A stretch of DNA of 19,294 bases from Candidatus Gastranaerophilales bacterium (GTDB lineage Bacteria; Cyanobacteriota; Vampirovibrionia; Gastranaerophilales; Gastranaerophilaceae), in NCBI GenBank assembly GCA_947628355.1, contig CANQZO010000008.1, positions 1 to 19,294 of the forward strand, read 5' to 3'. This document shows positions 1-8,042 of the stretch, in pieces. The notes below the pieces were generated by a model, which saw only the letters and a program-made list of their open reading frames with translations, ran no database searches and was not told the origin of the DNA. Position 1 is the stretch's first letter. The number at the start of each line of letters is the position of its first letter. The position numbers and the translations under genes are program-made.

Positions 1-525
1 CTTTTCCGCCCTGCCCCCATTGATAACAATCAACAAGAAATGCAGTCACAAGGTGTGATTGAAGTTCCGCAAAATCAAAATGCACTTACGGAAAGCGATT
101 TGCTGAAATCTCAGCGTCCCGCTACTTCTGATGTTAATCAAGCGATAACAAATGCTTTTTCTACAGGTGCTTCTAATGTATCTGTACGTGGTGTTAACTG
201 GATGTGTTCACCTCAATTATTTACTGATGCGGAGTTTAAAAATTATTTACAAAAACTTGATAATATTTTGAAACTTAATTTGAGAAAAAATATTCTTGAT
301 GTGAATGAAACACCTCAAAATAATTCCGTTGAAGTTAAATTGGCTGTTGATAATAACGGTAACTTAACTCGATCAATGGTATCAGGTTCAAGCGGTTCGA
401 AAAAAATTGATGATGTTGTGTTACAAAGTATTAATGAAACTTTTGCGGGTGAAAAATCCCCAATTCTCACTAACAGCGATTTAAAATCAGATATTTATTA
501 TCTAAAGGTAGTAATAAAATTGTAA
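1..525 (+). CDS. TonB C-terminal-domain protein, 5' end outside window (partial)
   Basis: The frame is open from the first base, so the protein begins upstream; the Met at position 40 is probably internal. The visible part is about 174 residues. Its first half is polar and Gln/Asn/Ser-rich, which suits a flexible periplasmic linker. The last roughly 100 residues look like a TonB C-terminal domain: a helix (FTDAEFKNYLQKL), a strand VEVKLAVDNNGNL, then SGSSGSKKIDDVVLQSI, which matches the family pattern of a strand with dG, an SSG turn and a following helix. In known TonB proteins this domain lies in the periplasm and touches outer-membrane receptors or other envelope partners. The N-terminal membrane anchor cannot be seen, so it could be a true TonB, a TolA-like protein or another protein borrowing the fold. 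A sigma factor gene follows 57 bases downstream on the same strand. Confidence 0.72.
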   Translation, partial: LFRPAPIDNNQQEMQSQGVIEVPQNQNALTESDLLKSQRPATSDVNQAITNAFSTGASNVSVRGVNWMCSPQLFTDAEFKNYLQKLDNILKLNLRKNILDVNETPQNNSVEVKLAVDNNGNLTRSMVSGSSGSKKIDDVVLQSINETFAGEKSPILTNSDLKSDIYYLKVVIKL

Positions 526-548
526 TTTGTGATATTATATTTTATTAT
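520..548 (+). promoter_or_regulatory. possible promoter for the sigma factor gene
   Basis: TTGTAA (520-525), a 17-base spacer and TATTAT (543-548) resemble a sigma-70 promoter with 4/6 and 5/6 matches. Transcription would start near 555, about 28 bases before the GTG start at 583. The -35 overlaps the stop codon of the upstream gene. Such matches arise often by chance in AT-rich DNA, so read-through from the upstream gene is equally possible. Confidence 0.3.
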
Positions 549-582
549 ATTGTATGGGTAGAGAATATAGAGAATAAAATAA

Positions 583-1170
583 GTGCTTTTAGTTGAAGAA
601 CAACGTGCTTTAATAGAAAAAACAGTCAAAAATAATAAGAATTTCTTTGGCAATGAGGATTTGTTAGAGGATTTTTGCAGTGAAGCATTCAAAAAATCTT
701 ATATGATTTTTAATTCTTCATCAAATATTCAAAAAATTGAAAATTATATCGGAAAAGTTGTTAATACTTCTATTTTGAGCGTACTTAAAAATTCGGGCAG
801 AGTCAGACGAGTATCTTCCGGCTTTGTACCTACTAATGAAGTTAAAATTGAAGATTTGGAAGTTAAAAATTCCGCTTCCTCTGAAATTATTTCATCTGAT
901 TATATTTTAGATTTTCCCGATCCTAAAGAGTCTGCAGAAGAAGTTTTAATTACTAAAGAGTGTTTACAGCGAATTGCTGATGCGGTTTGTGTTATTCATA
1001 AAGAATTACCTTCGCAGAATTTTCTTGATATTTTTTATTTGAGATATGTTAAAGGTTTAAAACAGAGCGAAATATCTAAATCACTTAATATTTCACAATC
1101 TGAAATCAGTAAACGGTTAATGCAGTTATCTAAATTAATCAGTAATTTTCTAGACGGCAGTAAGCGATAG
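583..1170 (+). CDS. small RNA polymerase sigma-70-like factor
   Basis: A 195-residue protein with the layout of a small (ECF-sized) sigma factor. Residues about 20-78 (NEDLLEDFCSEAFKKSY to SGRVRR) resemble region 2, which binds core RNA polymerase and the -10 element. A variable acidic stretch follows (about 85-120). Residues about 125-186 resemble region 4, with a clear helix-turn-helix at about 159-184 (LKQSEISKSLNISQSEISKR) that would read the -35 element. The start is GTG directly after an in-frame TAA (580-582). The next Met is residue 41, inside region 2, so GTG is the only start that keeps the domain; a weak AGAG-type ribosome site lies about 10 bases upstream. The stop is 5 bases from the next gene, suggesting coupling. 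No anti-sigma gene is recognisable nearby. Whether it is a true sigma factor or only a sigma-like HTH regulator is not settled; region 4 is the stronger half. Confidence 0.75.
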   Translation: MLLVEEQRALIEKTVKNNKNFFGNEDLLEDFCSEAFKKSYMIFNSSSNIQKIENYIGKVVNTSILSVLKNSGRVRRVSSGFVPTNEVKIEDLEVKNSASSEIISSDYILDFPDPKESAEEVLITKECLQRIADAVCVIHKELPSQNFLDIFYLRYVKGLKQSEISKSLNISQSEISKRLMQLSKLISNFLDGSKR

Positions 1171-1175
1171 GCGGC

Positions 1176-4100
1176 ATGATGAAGTGTCGTAAATGTGCAG
1201 CTCAGATACCGGATAATTCTGTAAGATGCCCTAATTGCGGTATAAAAGTAAGCATGCATTGCCCTAATTGCGGAACTTCTAATGTTTTTGGAAATAAATT
1301 CTGCAGTGAATGCGGATTTGCTTTGTTAAAAAAATGTCCAGTCTGCGGTGCTGTTAATATTTATTCCGCTGATAAATGCAGAAAATGTGATTATAGCTTT
1401 TCACAAACTGAGGTTAAAATTTCCGAGGCGCAAATCAATAAAACCCTTTCGGATAAAGATGCCGATGTACAAAATGATGTTGAAATAAAACAGCAGTTAG
1501 ATAAACCTGTTGAAGATATATCGGCTGAAGAAGTTGTAGAGGCTTTTTCGGAGGTTTATTCGGACAATCAAAATGCTGTTTTAAGCATAAATCAAGAAAA
1601 TTCAGATACCTCCGAAATGAATTCTTCGGAAGAACAAAAGTCTGAAGTTCAAATTGAAAATATTACCGAAGAAAAAAAAATCGAAAATATTGAAAATACT
1701 AAGATTGATAATCCTGTCGAAGTATCCGAATTTATTGAAACCGATGAAATTAAACCTTTAGAAGAAGATATTGATATAAATAACGAAGAAGAATATGATG
1801 ATGACGAGTCAGAAATAATTAATACCGAATATGTGCAAGAGTCCGATTCAATCGGATTTCAATCAGATATAGTTGAGAAAGTTACAACCTCTTTAAAGAC
1901 TTCTATTACAAAGCATATTATAGCTATTCAAGGTGCTGAGGGCTGCGGGAAAAGTGCTGTATTAAAACAGACTGCGGATTTACTAAAAAATGACGGGTTT
2001 TTGTTCTTATACGGAAGCTGCACTCCTTTACTTCAAATTACAAGTTTTGGGTTTTTTCAAGATGCTTTTTTAAGGATTATGGGATTTCCCACTTATACCA
2101 AAACTACGGAAGCATTTTTTAAGGACTTTAAAAAAAGTGAATTTTACGGAATGTTTAATTTCCTTAACAGTGATGAACTTGCTTTATTTTTAAATATTTT
2201 TTATCCCGTTCAAAAAGATAAATTTGAGAATATACTTATTAACAGACAGGTAATGTTTTCTATTCTTGAAAAGGTTATTAAATCGTTTTCTTTAAATACT
2301 AATCTTGTTATTGCAATAGATAATTTTGAACTTTTAGACGGTGCTTCTTATGATTTCATTGTATATATGTTAAATAAAGGCTATTTTAATGACAGAGTTA
2401 AATTGCTGACTGCTTATCAGGAAAATAAAAAAATTCAAAATTATTTTGACATAGCGGGAGTTGATGAAAATATATTTGAAATGATAAATATGGATAAACT
2501 TACTCCCGAAGAAATGATTAATTCGGTTAAGCATTCTTTATCTATTGATGTAAAAGGAATTATTCCTAAAGAGTATCTTGATAGTATCATTGAAAAATCA
2601 AACGGTAATGCTTTAAAATTTGAACAGGAAACAGCCCTGTTATTTAATACTGGATATATATCAGTTGTAGGTAATAACATTGTAATAAATGAAGAAAATA
2701 AGCCTGTAGGTGATATTGAAACATTTGAAGAATTAATTAAATTGAGATTAAATTCGCTTGCTCCTGCGGTTAAAAACGTATTATTTACCGCCGCTATTAT
2801 GGGATTTAGATTTGCTTGCGGAATTTTAATTTCAGCGGTTAATCTGCCTGTCGATAAGGCAAATAAAATTCTTGACTATCTCAGACAGGAATTATTTATA
2901 ACGGAAGTCGACGACTATACTTTTGAATTTAAGAGTCTTGAGTTATGGAAAATTATATATAAGCAGGCTCAAAATGATTTACTTTATAAAGAAAATTCCC
3001 AGCGGTTGTATAATGCTTTAAAGCCGTTATTTCTTTCAAGTAATTTGCAGAAATTAATATCCTGCACGGAAGCATTAAGTAAAAATGAAGAGTTTATTAT
3101 TTGGCAGGAAACTGCAAGTATTTGTGCAAAACTCGGTGACACTAACTTATATGTAATTGCTCAAAAGCAGTGTTTAAAATTAATTGAACAACAAAATGTT
3201 CAAGACTCGGAAGAAATTAGAGCCATAATTTATGAGCAATTAGGCAAACTGTTATATAAAAAATCTCCGCAAGAGGCTATTTCATATTTATCCAATATCC
3301 TTGACGACAGAATTAAAGCGGAAGATGTTAAAAAAGTTATAGATTTATCAAGTTATTTTGTGAACAGCTGTTATTTATCCGGTAATTACTTTGGTGCTGC
3401 TGAGGCTGTAGATGCTGCAGTTACCGTGGCTTGCACTAATCAAAACGAGGTCAGTGCTTTAGATATAGCTTTGATGAAAACAAGAAAACTTAAAGCACTA
3501 CTTAATATAGGCAATAGCGAACAAATTATTAATCTTATTAATGAAGATATTATTCTTGAAATTGAAAATGTTTTATATTCTTCACATGTGGAATCTGATT
3601 TTAAAAATCTTTTAACGGAAACATGGTTAAATACAAAAGTTATACTTGCTAAAGCATATATTCTTCAAGGTAATAATATGGCTTTTGAGGTAATTGATGA
3701 ATTAAATGATTTTGAAAATAAGCATAAATATAACTTAGAATATTACAATCTTCAAATTGATTTATTAAAAGGCTTTGCTAATACAGTCTGCGGTGATATT
3801 GAAAAATCCAATGATATATTAAAAAATATTTATGAACGGACAAAAAATTCTTTTATTTCTCCCGAATTGCTTTGCGAATGGAATTTAAACAGTATAATTA
3901 ACAGAATTTTATTAAACGATAAAGAGTCCATAAAATCTGATTTATTTGAACTTGCTGCATTCTCAAACAATATAAATGAACATTTTATTAAGAATATATT
4001 AAAACTTATATTGGGCTATATAATTAGAGATGAGGGTGATTTCAAAAAATCTTATGAAATATTTAATGAAGAAATTACTTATTTCGCAAAAGAAAAAGTT

Positions 4101-4568
4101 GCAATAGGTGCACTTTTGGCTTGGTTATTTATAATTCAATCAAATATCAGCTCGGGTGATGATGATTCAGCTTTAAATACTGCTTCTAAGGCACTTGAAA
4201 TTGCTCAAAGCGCTAAAATTAATAATAACTTCTTTACTGTTTATTTTGAAAAATATATTGCCGAAATTTATATGCGCAAAGGTGATTACACCGCAGCTAA
4301 GATGTATTTTGAAAAAGCTATTACTCTTGCAAAACAGTATAATTTACGTTATCAGCTTGCGCAATTATATATTGCTTTTGGTTTTTGTCTTGAAACGGAT
4401 ATGAAAAATTCAAACGAATATTCCGAGGACAATATTTCACTTATTGCTCAACTTTACGAAAAAGCATTAAATTGTTCCGATGAAATTAAAATTAATCATA
4501 TTAGAGAAAAAGCATTGAGAGCTAAATCTGATTTTAATAATTTCTGCAGATTAAATCTTCACAAATAA
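1176..4568 (+). CDS. zinc-ribbon / P-loop ATPase / TPR-like signalling protein
   Basis: A 1130-residue protein in four parts. Residues 1-72 hold three CxxC...CxxC zinc ribbons (C4/C7/C18/C21, C29/C32/C43/C46, C54/C57/C68/C71). Residues about 75-225 form a very acidic, low-complexity and probably disordered linker. Residues about 226-600 are a STAND/AAA_16-like NTPase, with Walker A GAEGCGKS at 253-260 and a Walker B-like strand NLVIAIDN with D382. The rest, to the C-terminus, is helical repeats resembling TPRs, clearest near the end (GDYTAAKMYFEKAITLA). No transmembrane segment is evident, so it should be cytoplasmic. Proteins with ribbon, ATPase and TPRs are known in several phyla, often with a class III cyclase domain between ribbon and ATPase; here only the acidic linker is present. 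The start is ATG 1176 or the adjacent ATG 1179, behind AGGCGG at the end of the sigma gene. It probably works as an NTP-driven scaffold or regulator; its target is unknown. Confidence 0.8.
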   Translation: MMKCRKCAAQIPDNSVRCPNCGIKVSMHCPNCGTSNVFGNKFCSECGFALLKKCPVCGAVNIYSADKCRKCDYSFSQTEVKISEAQINKTLSDKDADVQNDVEIKQQLDKPVEDISAEEVVEAFSEVYSDNQNAVLSINQENSDTSEMNSSEEQKSEVQIENITEEKKIENIENTKIDNPVEVSEFIETDEIKPLEEDIDINNEEEYDDDESEIINTEYVQESDSIGFQSDIVEKVTTSLKTSITKHIIAIQGAEGCGKSAVLKQTADLLKNDGFLFLYGSCTPLLQITSFGFFQDAFLRIMGFPTYTKTTEAFFKDFKKSEFYGMFNFLNSDELALFLNIFYPVQKDKFENILINRQVMFSILEKVIKSFSLNTNLVIAIDNFELLDGASYDFIVYMLNKGYFNDRVKLLTAYQENKKIQNYFDIAGVDENIFEMINMDKLTPEEMINSVKHSLSIDVKGIIPKEYLDSIIEKSNGNALKFEQETALLFNTGYISVVGNNIVINEENKPVGDIETFEELIKLRLNSLAPAVKNVLFTAAIMGFRFACGILISAVNLPVDKANKILDYLRQELFITEVDDYTFEFKSLELWKIIYKQAQNDLLYKENSQRLYNALKPLFLSSNLQKLISCTEALSKNEEFIIWQETASICAKLGDTNLYVIAQKQCLKLIEQQNVQDSEEIRAIIYEQLGKLLYKKSPQEAISYLSNILDDRIKAEDVKKVIDLSSYFVNSCYLSGNYFGAAEAVDAAVTVACTNQNEVSALDIALMKTRKLKALLNIGNSEQIINLINEDIILEIENVLYSSHVESDFKNLLTETWLNTKVILAKAYILQGNNMAFEVIDELNDFENKHKYNLEYYNLQIDLLKGFANTVCGDIEKSNDILKNIYERTKNSFISPELLCEWNLNSIINRILLNDKESIKSDLFELAAFSNNINEHFIKNILKLILGYIIRDEGDFKKSYEIFNEEITYFAKEKVAIGALLAWLFIIQSNISSGDDDSALNTASKALEIAQSAKINNNFFTVYFEKYIAEIYMRKGDYTAAKMYFEKAITLAKQYNLRYQLAQLYIAFGFCLETDMKNSNEYSEDNISLIAQLYEKALNCSDEIKINHIREKALRAKSDFNNFCRLNLHK

Positions 4569-4577
4569 TAAACGGTT

Positions 4578-6557
4578 TTATTCATATATTTTTTTATACA
4601 TGTGATAGGTTCTGAATACTTTTTTAACGTAATTTCTTGTTTCTTCAAGCGGGATATTTTCTATAAATTCATCATAATCACCGGAATTAAAATTTTTAAC
4701 CCATTTATTAACGCTGCCTTCACCGCCGTTGTATGCTGCTACGGCATATAAATCGTTATTAAACCGTTCTTTTAAATATTTTAAATAATTACAGCCGATA
4801 TATAAGTTTACTTTCGGATTATCTAAATCCGCAAGCACGGGTATATCTTCGGATAATTTAGATACCATAAAATTAGCAGTAACCGGCATTAACTGCATTA
4901 AACCTGCAGCATTCGCTGCACTTCTTGCAAATTCATCAAAATAACTTTCTTCTCTTATTATTGATATTATCAGATAAGGGTCTAGATTTAATTTTTCGCC
5001 CGCAATATTTATTTCTTCTCCGTAGTGTATCGGATATGCCAATTTATAACCCGCACTTAATACCGATGGTTTTATTTCCATTTCATGTATTGCGTCGCGA
5101 GCCAAAACAATTGAACGTGATTTTTTGTTTTTTCTCTGTTCAAACCAGCTTTGAGTGATTTTATTATCAAAATCAGCGTCCAGCCATATTTCATAATCAC
5201 CCATTGAAAATAAACTGTTTATTAATTTTAAATCTTTTATTTCAAGATGTGATAATGAGATTGGAAATGCTATTTCTTCTTTGTTTATCGGTAGTTTCTT
5301 ATTTTGGGCGGTTTTCCAAAAATCAGTTCTTTTATTGCTTAAATATTCTCCTCTAAGCCCGTAATAATCATCGGGATATTTGATTATTAACCTTGATAAA
5401 ATATTATTGGCTTCTGATGTTTTATTCAGTTTAATTTCCGTTTTCACCAGCCAAAACATTATTCTTGGGGTGGATTTAGCATTTTTATATGATTTTAAAT
5501 GCCTTATTGCCAGATTTTCGGCTTCCTGATAGTTTTTTAATGAGTATTTATTCCAAAACAACTGCCATAATGTTTCCGGTGCATAATCAGACTCGGGATA
5601 TCTGCTTATTAATTCGTTGTATAGAGCAATAGCTCTTTCTTTACTGCTGATGTTTGCAAGTTTATATATTGCATAATCAGCACCCGCAAGATTGTGCTTT
5701 TCTATTAAATTCAACATCTGCGCTTGATTTTTGAGTTTGCTTCCCGTCATATATGAAGTATAAATATCATATATTTTATGCAGATTTTCTTTGTTTATTT
5801 TGTCTGAATAAAAACTTATTCCCTGTTCAAATAATTTTTTTGCTATAACTTTATTACCGGCATAATGATTTGCCAATACGATGTAATCCCAGCATTTATC
5901 CATTGGCAGAGTTGATAAATATTCAAGCGCCTTGGCATATTTTTTATTGTTATAAAAAGTTGTTCCGACTATTAATTTTTCATCTTCCGTTAATTCTCTG
6001 CCTATTGATGAAAGTTCTTGTGCTGCGGAAAATTCATAGTTTCTGTTTGTGTTTTCTTTATTATTCAAATACTGTATAAAATATTTTGCGCTTGCTTCTT
6101 TGTCCGTTGTTTTTTCTATTAACCCCAAATAATAATCGGCAGTAGAGGCATTATCTTTCATTTTTGATTTTGTTGCCAAAAATAAATTTTTTGCGTTTTC
6201 ATAGTCCTTTAAGTAATAATAACATTTGGCTAAATTATATCTTGCAGTTTGTGAGAACAGCGAATTGGGATTTCTTTTTAAATAAAGATTGTATTTTATT
6301 ACCGCCGTATTATAATCTCCTGCTTTTTGAGCTGATTTCGCCTGTTTATATATCGCCATTGAGTATAAAGGGCTTATTCTGTTTATTTTCCCGAAATTAT
6401 AATATGCGTTTTGATAATCACCGTTTTTATAAAACTCAACTCCCTGTTTATAATATACGGGTGAATTTTGAGTGATTTTATCATTATATATTAAAATTGT
6501 AATTATACACGGAACTATTACCGCTAAACTTATTCCTATATATTTTAATAATTTCAT
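4578..6557 (-). CDS. membrane-anchored Slt70-type lytic transglycosylase with TPR-like repeats
   Basis: A 659-residue protein that should cleave peptidoglycan glycan strands, leaving 1,6-anhydro-muramyl ends. Residues about 5-24 are one hydrophobic segment acting as an uncleaved anchor or signal; the Cys there is preceded by Pro, which does not fit a lipobox. Residues about 35-480 are helical repeats of TPR/superhelical type (GDYQNAYYNFGKI, GDYNTAVIKYNLYLKRNP, KDYENAKNLF), like the U-shaped domain of Slt70. The C-terminal SLT domain has the catalytic Glu in REES (E537), GLMQLMP at 552-558 and AYNGG at 608-612, the conserved order in goose-lysozyme-like transglycosylases. Length is close to E. 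coli Slt (about 645). It is the last gene of the probable gyrB operon, 47 bases after the diguanylate cyclase, and its stop lies 9 bases from the convergent ATPase gene. An AGGA lies 14 bases before the ATG, rather far for a ribosome site. Confidence 0.9.
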   Translation of the reverse strand: MKLLKYIGISLAVIVPCIITILIYNDKITQNSPVYYKQGVEFYKNGDYQNAYYNFGKINRISPLYSMAIYKQAKSAQKAGDYNTAVIKYNLYLKRNPNSLFSQTARYNLAKCYYYLKDYENAKNLFLATKSKMKDNASTADYYLGLIEKTTDKEASAKYFIQYLNNKENTNRNYEFSAAQELSSIGRELTEDEKLIVGTTFYNNKKYAKALEYLSTLPMDKCWDYIVLANHYAGNKVIAKKLFEQGISFYSDKINKENLHKIYDIYTSYMTGSKLKNQAQMLNLIEKHNLAGADYAIYKLANISSKERAIALYNELISRYPESDYAPETLWQLFWNKYSLKNYQEAENLAIRHLKSYKNAKSTPRIMFWLVKTEIKLNKTSEANNILSRLIIKYPDDYYGLRGEYLSNKRTDFWKTAQNKKLPINKEEIAFPISLSHLEIKDLKLINSLFSMGDYEIWLDADFDNKITQSWFEQRKNKKSRSIVLARDAIHEMEIKPSVLSAGYKLAYPIHYGEEINIAGEKLNLDPYLIISIIREESYFDEFARSAANAAGLMQLMPVTANFMVSKLSEDIPVLADLDNPKVNLYIGCNYLKYLKERFNNDLYAVAAYNGGEGSVNKWVKNFNSGDYDEFIENIPLEETRNYVKKVFRTYHMYKKIYE

Positions 6558-6604
6558 AATCTATTCTTAAATCCTTTAACAACAGAATAAAACAAACTTA
6601 AACA

Positions 6605-8041
6605 TCAAGCAATAATGACTCTGTTTCTTCCCGTCGTTTTTGCTTTATATAATGCTTTATCAGCCTTTTGTACGGTTTCATCGGCGCTCATATTGGAATT
6701 GTATGCGCATACCCCTATGCTCACCGTTATTTTTATGTTAGTTATATTTTTTGCACCGCTTCCCGAAATATCTATATCGGCTTCTTCAATTACTTTTCGA
6801 AGTCTTTGTGCAACTAAACTTGCTTCTTTTATTTGTGTTTGAGGCAGAATTATAAAAAATTCTTCTCCTCCGTACCTGCAGGCTATATCGTATTCTCTGA
6901 TTTCATTTTTTATTATTTGAGCAACATCTTTTAATACGCAATCGCCTGCAGCGTGTCCGTATGTGTCATTTACTTTTTTGAAATAATCTACATCCAGCAT
7001 CATACAGCACATTGGTGTATTATTTCTTTTACTGTTCGCAACTTCTTGATTTAATCTGATTTCAAACTGCCGGCGGTTGTTTAATCCTGTTAATGCGTCC
7101 ATTGTTGCATATTTTAAAACTTCCGCGTACATATTTGCCCTCTGCAGTGTCAGTCCCGATTGTCTTGTTAATTGAATTAAATAATCAATATCTTTTTGGA
7201 GCAGTTTTTCAATATTACTGTATGCAACTATTACGCCTTGTGTTGTTTCATCATTTGTTATCGGAAAAGCTCCTATTTTCCCGTCTTTTGATATTTCATA
7301 TTCGGTTTTATCCGTTATTTTATCAAGCAGTTTATATATATGCTTATCTTTGCATGCTTTTGGCCATACAAGTTTATATTCTTTTTCTTTTTTTATAAAT
7401 ATGTATATTAAATGCGAGCTTATAAATCTGTCTATCATTTCACCGATTAACGGGATTATATATGATAACTCGTATTGTGTTTCTATTATTTTTGCTATAT
7501 CTTTCATTGCTTTATAGAAATTTAAACTTATTTCCATTTGTTCGTTTAATAAATAATTGATTATGGAACCTGATATTAACAGTGAACTTATTTTTATTAA
7601 TGATATGAATTCTTTATTTGGGTTAATTTCTTTTAATTTCAAACTTATTAAGCCGAATACTTCTCCGTTTTCAATGATAGGATACATTACGGTATTTATT
7701 TCATCTTTATCTGCTTGTATCTCCCTTATTTCATCTTCTGTCGGTTCGCAATTATATTCGTGTTCGTTGAAATAAAAGGTTTTTCCCTTTTTTATCGAAA
7801 AATTTGAATAAGCCCAGCTGATTATTTGATTTTCGCTTAAATGTTCTGCCGATATTATTTCGCCGTTGAAATCTTTTAAGCTCATATTATTGTTATCCCA
7901 GATAATGTATCTTATTTCTTCCGTGTTTAAATATTCTTTAAATAATCTGTTGATTGAGCTCATTGTATTTATCGGTGACAGCTTTTTTTTGAGCAGTATT
8001 GTTAATTTATTTAAAAATTCTATATCATTTCTTTTATTCAT
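6605..8041 (-). CDS. diguanylate cyclase, GAF-like sensor plus GGDEF domain
   Basis: A 478-residue protein that should make cyclic di-GMP from two GTP. The C-terminal GGDEF domain starts near residue 315 (ATMDALTGLNNRR) and has the metal-binding MLDVDYFKKVNDTYGH and the active-site GGEEF at 391-395. The inhibitory I-site RxxD is intact (REYD, 382-385, spaced as in PleD), so product feedback is expected. The N-terminal 310 residues look like two GAF-like sensor domains (about 15-150 and 165-305) with no membrane segment; the ligand is unknown. I choose the ATG at 8041, one base after the stop of the TPR gene and about 8 bases behind a weak GAAGAA. An in-frame TTG at 8056 would add five residues and overlap the upstream gene. 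It is the third gene of the probable gyrB operon. Confidence 0.92.
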   Translation of the reverse strand: MNKRNDIEFLNKLTILLKKKLSPINTMSSINRLFKEYLNTEEIRYIIWDNNNMSLKDFNGEIISAEHLSENQIISWAYSNFSIKKGKTFYFNEHEYNCEPTEDEIREIQADKDEINTVMYPIIENGEVFGLISLKLKEINPNKEFISLIKISSLLISGSIINYLLNEQMEISLNFYKAMKDIAKIIETQYELSYIIPLIGEMIDRFISSHLIYIFIKKEKEYKLVWPKACKDKHIYKLLDKITDKTEYEISKDGKIGAFPITNDETTQGVIVAYSNIEKLLQKDIDYLIQLTRQSGLTLQRANMYAEVLKYATMDALTGLNNRRQFEIRLNQEVANSKRNNTPMCCMMLDVDYFKKVNDTYGHAAGDCVLKDVAQIIKNEIREYDIACRYGGEEFFIILPQTQIKEASLVAQRLRKVIEEADIDISGSGAKNITNIKITVSIGVCAYNSNMSADETVQKADKALYKAKTTGRNRVIIA

Positions 8042-8042
8042 A

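Noticed and set aside
554..577. Seven-codon open frame starting at an ATG just before the sigma factor gene
   Set aside because: It has no ribosome site and no sign of a leader peptide role; such short frames are common by chance.
583..1170. Cell-surface signalling system of the FecI/FecR type
   Set aside because: A TonB-like domain and a sigma factor are adjacent, but no FecR-like anti-sigma or TonB-dependent receptor gene is visible in the window.
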